A DNA stretch of 64,000 nucleotides, from NCBI RefSeq assembly GCF_029962835.1, contig NC_080582.1:24932032-24996031 (forward strand), given 5' to 3'. The DNA comes from Magnolia sinica (Eukaryota > Streptophyta > Magnoliopsida > Magnoliales > Magnoliaceae). The translations under genes and the position numbers were made by a program. Of this stretch, positions 58,827-64,000 are shown in pieces; position 1 is the first letter of the stretch; each line of letters begins with the position of its first letter. The notes under the pieces are model-generated. The model had not been told where the DNA came from, did not search any database, and was given only the letters and a program-made list of their open reading frames with translations.

Positions 58827-59335
58827 TGTACGTACACTAATTTTTACATCATATTTGTCAATCACATGAGTTCTTATGTCCCGTAGTTGGTTGAGCCCTT
58901 GAAAAGTGAAGATTGAAGACACAAGCGAAGATGAAGCATCAAGGGGCAAAAATCAGGTAAATGAGGTGCCTTGGTGACCTTAACTCTTGACCTAAAACAA
59001 CCTTAGACCTCTAGATAATCTAAACTTAATAGGAATACCAAATTGATCGTCCCTTAACTTTAGAAAATAAAATGAAATATGATAAATAAGGCTAGAAGAG
59101 GTGCGAAGTTGCTATGAAAAAGATAGCCCAAAATAGCAATTTTCGATAGCTATTCAATGGCATCAAGCTACCATCGAAGGGCCTTCAATGACATCAATCG
59201 AGAGTCAGAACTATCTAGTAATGAAATCATATTTGTTATGATTTCCTTGATGGCATCGAGGCTACTTTCGATGACATCGAAGGTTAAGTTCGATTGCATT
59301 AAAGGACTCCTCGATGACATCGAAGGCCGATCTTT
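58827..59335 (+). repeat. 3' LTR of the copia element, truncated
   Basis: Begins TGTACGTACACTAATTTTTA and follows the 5' LTR through the GATGACATCGAAG repeat cluster (about 59150-59320). Similarity to the 5' LTR stops near 59335, roughly 1.5 kb before the expected end. Confidence 0.7.
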
Positions 59336-60790
59336 AAATTTTATCTTATATTGTGAACTTTTGAATGTGTGGCCATTTTGTTCTAGGGTCATGTCCGTAA
59401 TCGCTTGATTATATTTATGTGTGTGTGCATGTGTGGAATGTCTGATTACTTTATTCATCAAGCTTCTTTTAAAAGTTTTTGGTCAAATTGTATTTGGTCA
59501 GCCATACATTTTTTTTTAAAAAAATAATCCTAAACTATAGGATGCCCTTATACACGGGCTTTCAGACCATCTTATCAGCCTTTTTTTACTCTTATTATAT
59601 TTCCCGAGTGTATGGGGTGTGGACGGCTGATGCATTTAGCCTTTAAACCTTTTGAACTTTCTAGGACATAGCCTAAGGGGTTTCTTGACAGTCTCTCCTT
59701 GAGTCCATTTTCTTTATCTCTTTAAAAAGATAATCAGTCACGAGAAAAAGAGGTTGTTTTTCTGTATTGGATCTTGATCGACCTCTTGTCTTTTACTCTC
59801 AGCAACGCTATTCTTATGTATGTGCCTTTTCTTCGATTTTGACAACCCTTACCCAAGAGGAGGTTATCAAGGTTGGTCATGAGAATTGTTCTGCAATCTG
59901 TCATTGATGACATCCATGATTTTTGAGACAAACTCAGCATATTGTTGATCCCTTTGGACCTGGACTCACTATTATTGTGGTTGATATTCCCTTCCTTCTG
60001 GCTACAGGAAGCCTCCAGCTAGGACAAACAGGTCCTAGAGTCACATTGTTCATGCTTTTGAAAAGTGTAAGCGTCCGCCTACTGCATACGTCTCAGAAAT
60101 AGCAATTGCTCCCTCATATACTTGATTGGTTGTTGCTGCATGTTTGTCATTGGGAGATCATCATAGGGCCTTTGCTTTGGCCAAACCACCCAATGAGTGG
60201 ATACAGTCAATTGGGAGGGCTAACCTTCTTCTTGTTAGGCCAAAATCTAGTGATGTTGTCATGACGTGAGACAGGTGACCATAGATGGCGTCCCCCACGG
60301 TATGAAGAAAAACTCTATCCTTAAAATGTCCTAATCTTCGCCTGGGGATGAACCCACTGTGGTGCTTGGCATTCCCTCCAACCCTTCCTTTTTTAGCATT
60401 CCCGACATACAAAGGTTAGAGAATTGTCTTCAGGCTGATCAGATTAAGTGAAGCTTCAAAGTCTTGGTAGACTATGTGAACTTTCCCCTTATCTTGCTTA
60501 GAAGGCGGACTCCTGCTCAGGTCGAATTTAGTATTTCCAATGGAAGGACTGACTGAACTGTAGGCTTTTTGATCATGTCGATCGTTGATACTCTGAAAGT
60601 GACCTTGGTGGAAGAAAGTATTTCTTATGTCTTAGTCTATGGAATACGTGCGCACCCAACCAAGCTGCCCTGCTTGGACGTGTAATGGAGTGGTTCTATC
60701 TATTTTTTTAGGGCATGGTTGAGCACTACAACATCCACCTAAACGATGTTGACATCGACTGTTTCCTTGATCTATAGGAGTGTTGACCTC
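59336..60790 (-). other. Degraded region downstream of a gypsy gag
   Basis: On the minus strand this follows the gag relic at 60791-61475, where protease and reverse transcriptase would be expected. Several short frames exist (for example around 60412-60161 and 59940-59734), but I recognise no protease DTG/DSG or YxDD motif. It may be a strongly decayed retroelement or unrelated sequence. Confidence 0.3.
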
Positions 60791-61475
60791 CATCACGTAT
60801 TTCTCCATTTTAGGGAAATTGAGTAATCCCTTTTCAATGTTCTCTTGTACTTGGTTTCTGAATACAACGTAATTTTTAGTTGAGTGTCACATAGTGCCAT
60901 GCCATTTACAATATTCTCCTTTCTCAGTTCCTCAGCTGAGAAAAATTTGTGGTTAGTAGGAAGCCTAACAAACTTGTATTTCAAAAAAGTATCAAATATT
61001 TCCTTAGCATGAAAAATGTCAAACGTATGAAGCTTATCGGCGTCAAGGGTACCCTTCCTCGGCTTACTGTGGTCGGTGCTTTGTATTTTGTCCTTCTTAG
61101 GGTCGGGCACTCGCATGACCATGTACTGACTATCATGAACAAGGCCACCTCGAAGAAGGCATCATATTCTTCATCCAGTCGTGAGAGTATTACATCTACT
61201 ACAACATGATTGTAGTTAAGGTCTCTGTAATAAGTTCCCTTGGATGAAGTCATCCATCATAATTCCTCCTGGAGGATTCGCTCGTATTTAGTGGCCTTGA
61301 TTGACACCTTGAACAAGTCTCTAAAGTAAGCCCCTTTGAACTTCTTTCGAAGCTCAAAAAGTATTCCTTTTAGGGCCAACCTAACAAACTCGACTTCAGG
61401 TAGGGTGACTGGGCAACGGTTCCTAACACCATTAAAGCGGGTGATAAATTGTTTAGCCAACTCATATGGTGATTG
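60791..61475 (-). pseudogene. Gypsy-type retrotransposon gag relic
   Basis: Minus-strand reading: SPYELAKQFITRFNGVRNRC, then LPEVEFVRLALKGILFELRK, KFKGAYFRDLFKVSIKATKY and ERILQEE, a Ty3-gypsy retrotransposon gag core (about 61490-61260). Further down come FDIFHAKEIFDTFLKYKFVR, LPTNHKFFSAEEL, and, after a shift, EYCKWHGTM, a stop, and HSTKNYVVFRNQVQENIEKG (about 60920-60820), the CxWH...H zinc-binding-like tail of this gag class. Frameshifts and stops separate the blocks. The upstream (higher-coordinate) end is cut at 61476 by an LTR-like insertion. Confidence 0.8.
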
Positions 61476-62569
61476 TGTAACATCCTGAATTTTCACTATT
61501 TTAGATTTCAAAATTCCTCAAAAAAATTTCACTATAATTAACTTATGTTGTCACTTATTGATCTTTAACACTCAATCTTAACCTATATACAAGTGTTACC
61601 AATAAAGAACTGCACGAATTTAATTAATTAACTGTAAGAAGCTAGAGGACCTTTTCGATTACTTAAACCTCAAGTCTGGCCTTGTAATTTATTTATCAAG
61701 GCTCAAGTCTAACCGACTTATTACTGACTAATCAAGATAGCCATAACAAAATAAAGATATACCTAAAGTCGAGACAACTAGAAGCCGGATCTTGATTAAC
61801 AAACCAAACTGACCTAGTTACTCTTTTACCCTAAAAATCAACGGTTTAAGGTGATTAGGATCTAATCATCATTTTTGCAAATGATGAATAGGTCACAATA
61901 TGAACTTAGCTAATCCAAACCATAATCATTGTGCATAAGAAATCTCGCTACCCAATTTATTTTAAACATACCTTTTTTATTAGAACAAGTTCTAGACCAC
62001 TCATTAGTGGGCCATAAAACTTAAAACTATAGAAAGACATTCGTCTTAGTGGGCTTCACATCTATCGCAAGACATCAAGATGAGATTGTGTCTTGAATCG
62101 TTTAACTTTGACTCGTGAGACCAGTGCATGAGATGTCTCGAATCTTTATTCAATCTTAGCAAAAATTGTGGCTTTCAAACATATATTTAAATCATAACTA
62201 AATTTAAGGTATCAATATAAGTTAATATCATACACATATCCATATAGCTGCGACCCCGATCGACGATCGGTAACCTTCAAATTGACTTCTGATCATGCCT
62301 ATCGATTGACACATCCAAATGACGGGCCGATCACATCCATACATATATCATCATTAGGGCCAATTATCTTATGGTTTATATTGACCTGTATGTCTCCTGA
62401 TGGGCCCTAAAGGCTAGAAATAACATCCCATAGGGTTATAATATCAAATACTTAGTCTTTGGGGCCATTTGCACCACTTCTGGTACTATATAAAGCCCTT
62501 ATTTGGGCACCCCCTCATCTCATACGAATTTCATGCCCTAGCTTGGGTGTGAGAGAGAAAGAGAGAGGG

Positions 62570-62629
<60 letters not shown>

Positions 62630-63019
62630 TGGTGATCTTGGTGTTTGTAGATTAGTATTTTTTCAATCAAACACTTGGTTACTACCAAACCTCCGTCGAA
62701 TCCACCCCTACCAAGAATCGGAGGTAAGAATTATACATTACCCTTTAATTCAGCAACCTAGTATAGATTTTTAGCTATTAATGGTGTTTTCTTAATTTTG
62801 ATTTAGGAATTTGTGATTTGCTGTTAAAAAAATTTTAACTCTAAATGCAATTAGATCGCATGAAACCCTCTATAGTGCGGACCATCAAGGCCGAGGAAAT
62901 GCGTTTCAACTGATTTGTAACTTACTAGAACTTTATGGCGAGTAACCAAGACCAAGTTGAATGGGTTGCGGTGTTATTGATCCGTTGATCTATCCCTTTG
63001 GGCTTTTTAGGACCTTACA
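61476..63019. mobile_element. Putative 1.54-kb solo LTR inserted in the gypsy gag
   Basis: Begins TGTAACATCCTGAATTTTCA and ends TTTTTAGGACCTTACA. The ends are imperfect inverted repeats: TGTAACATCC against TGTAAGGTCC, 8 of 10 identical. The gag reading stops exactly at 61476. No 5-bp target duplication is evident (GATTG on the left, TGCAG on the right), so the right boundary is uncertain. It contains a long (GA)n microsatellite (62570-62627). Confidence 0.5.
62570..62627. repeat. (GA)n microsatellite
   Basis: About 58 bp of alternating GA with one interruption near its left end. Confidence 0.9.
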
Positions 63020-63201
63020 TGCAGCTCAGCTCTATCATAATGTTACACACTTGACCACTCTGAAAACATTAACAATCATGAAAGGAAACAGATCAATAGA
63101 CCATCTGATCAACTGATCCGACGTATTGGATGTCTCTAATACCTACCCTGAGCGTATACCTACTCATCTTGTGCAACATTTCCATGGTATCAAGCCCAAA
63201 A

Positions 63202-63236
<35 letters not shown>

Positions 63237-63340
63237 GAAAAAGAAAAAAAAAAACCCATTTGATCAAAGTTTATACTAAAGTCAAGAATAGTTTTGATCC
63301 CATCTAGGATGGGGTGTCTATGCATAGCCTGTGAAATGTG
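63020..63340. other. Non-coding stretch with (TAA)n microsatellite
   Basis: A (TAA)n tract at about 63203-63236, followed by an A-rich stretch. No exon recognised. It may contain the N-terminal remnant of the gypsy gag on the minus strand, too decayed to read. Confidence 0.4.
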
Positions 63341-64000
63341 GATGTTGCGGGCTACTGACGGTTCTCTGTGGCCCCACAATGATGTATATCTTTTAGTACC
63401 GTTCATCCATTTGCCAGCTCATTTTAAGGCGTGAGCCCAAAAATGAGGCTGACCCAAATCTCACGTGTATCACACCACATGAAATAGGGTGATTGAACAG
63501 CCACTATTGAGAACTGGTCCGGGTCCACAAAGTTTTGGATCAAGCTATATATATTTGTGTTTTCTCTTGATTCAGGTCTTTGCGACCTAATCAACAGGTG
63601 GATGGCAAATAAACATTACAGTGCTCTCTAAGACGTATTACCACTTGAAATAGGGTAATTGAACAGCCACCATTGAGAACTTGTCCGGCTCCACAAAAGT
63701 TTTGGATCAAGCTATATTCGTGTTTTCCCTTGATTTAGGTCTTTGCGACCTAATCAACAGGTGGGATGGCAAATAAACATTACAGTGCTCTACAGTGCTC
63801 TCTAAGAAGTATCACCACATGAAATAGGGTGATTGAACAGCCACCATTGAGAACTTGTCCGGGTCCACAAAAATTATGGATCGAGCTATATTTGTGTTTT
63901 TCCCTGATTCACGTCTTTGCAACCTAATCAACAGGTGGTATGGCAAATAAACATTGCAGTACTCCCTAAGAAGTATTACCACATGGAATAGGGTGACTGA
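63341..64000. repeat. Fold-back-family arm expanded into a tandem array
   Basis: Starts with a fold-back arm (TGGCCCCACAATGATGTATA). The segment ACCACATGAAATAGGGTGAT ... AATCAACAGGTGGxATGGCAAATAAACATTxCAGTG is then repeated, with starts at 63474, 63640, 63814 and 63978 (spacing 166, 174 and 164 bp). The third interval carries an extra 10-bp duplication (CTACAGTGCT). The array continues past the window end. No coding potential. Confidence 0.85.

Larger units (their letters stand above)
54961..59335 (+). mobile_element. Copia retrotransposon with gag only, 3' LTR truncated
   Basis: A 5' LTR (54961-57037), primer site (57040), gag relic (about 57130-58150), polypurine tract (about 58813-58826) and the first ~0.5 kb of the 3' LTR (58827-59335). 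The whole of pol (protease, integrase, reverse transcriptase, RNase H) is absent: only ~0.65 kb of AT-rich sequence lies between the gag end and the polypurine tract. The element was therefore non-autonomous or lost pol by internal deletion. Confidence 0.75.

Noticed and set aside
1..64000. tRNA, rRNA, snRNA genes and CRISPR arrays
   Set aside because: I looked for tRNA-like A/B boxes and found only SINEs (50895, 54729). No rRNA or snRNA signature was seen, and CRISPR does not apply to a plant nuclear sequence.

Overview
The window is nuclear DNA of a flowering plant. The evidence is plant-type introns, recognisable pieces of plant genes (a CC-NB-LRR resistance gene, a PDR-type ABCG transporter, an AINTEGUMENTA-LIKE/PLETHORA AP2 factor, an LRR-VIII kinase, dynein light chain LC8, a USP-domain protein), and a dense bed of plant transposable elements (gypsy, copia, L1-type LINE, CACTA, hAT, SINEs). 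A dispersed fold-back repeat built around GGGCCCACxxTGATGTATGT occurs throughout; I associate it with magnoliid genomes, but only weakly. I see no intact host gene. Everything coding is a transposon ORF, a pseudogene or a gene fragment.

Layout. 1-8.3 kb: a fold-back element (345-767), a complete non-autonomous hAT with 8-bp target duplication (1085-2071), one end of a CACTA element (from 3303), and a 389-bp MITE (5415-5803). 8.3-11.2 kb: a copy of a short LTR family, then a decayed NLR leucine-rich-repeat pseudogene on the minus strand (9018-10445). 11.14-24.0 kb: a four-level nest. A ~160-180 bp tandem repeat was split by a ~0.7-kb solo LTR (11258-11615 plus 23230-23567). That LTR was split by an 11.6-kb CACTA transposon (11616-23229, 3-bp duplication TGT). 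The CACTA in turn holds a 4-kb solo LTR (17501-21520). The CACTA carries fragments of at least four unrelated host genes, all on the same strand and with introns still present.

24.2-37.9 kb: a 13.75-kb LTR retrotransposon with 2.58-kb LTRs, a tRNA-Asp-type primer site and 5-bp duplication TTAAT. It encodes no recognisable gag-pol, only a broken acidic reading frame of unknown function. It is interrupted by a 1.6-kb insertion and by a second 4-kb solo LTR (30721-34692) of the same family as the one in the CACTA, in the opposite orientation. 40.0-41.5 kb: two exons of a USP-domain gene on the minus strand, with an LTR fragment in the intron. 42.7-48.8 kb: a nearly full-length, inactive L1-type LINE on the minus strand. 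48.8-54.9 kb: a minisatellite, fold-back repeats, SINEs and small tandem duplications. 55.0-59.3 kb: a copia element with gag but no pol. 59.3-64 kb: a degraded gypsy gag on the minus strand split by an LTR-like insertion, then a tandem array derived from the fold-back repeat that runs off the window.

The genes do not form a pathway. The story is one of nested insertion, gene-fragment capture and LTR-LTR recombination in a heterochromatin-like interval. The most interesting object is the multi-gene-capturing CACTA; second is the non-autonomous retroelement with the unexplained acidic ORF.
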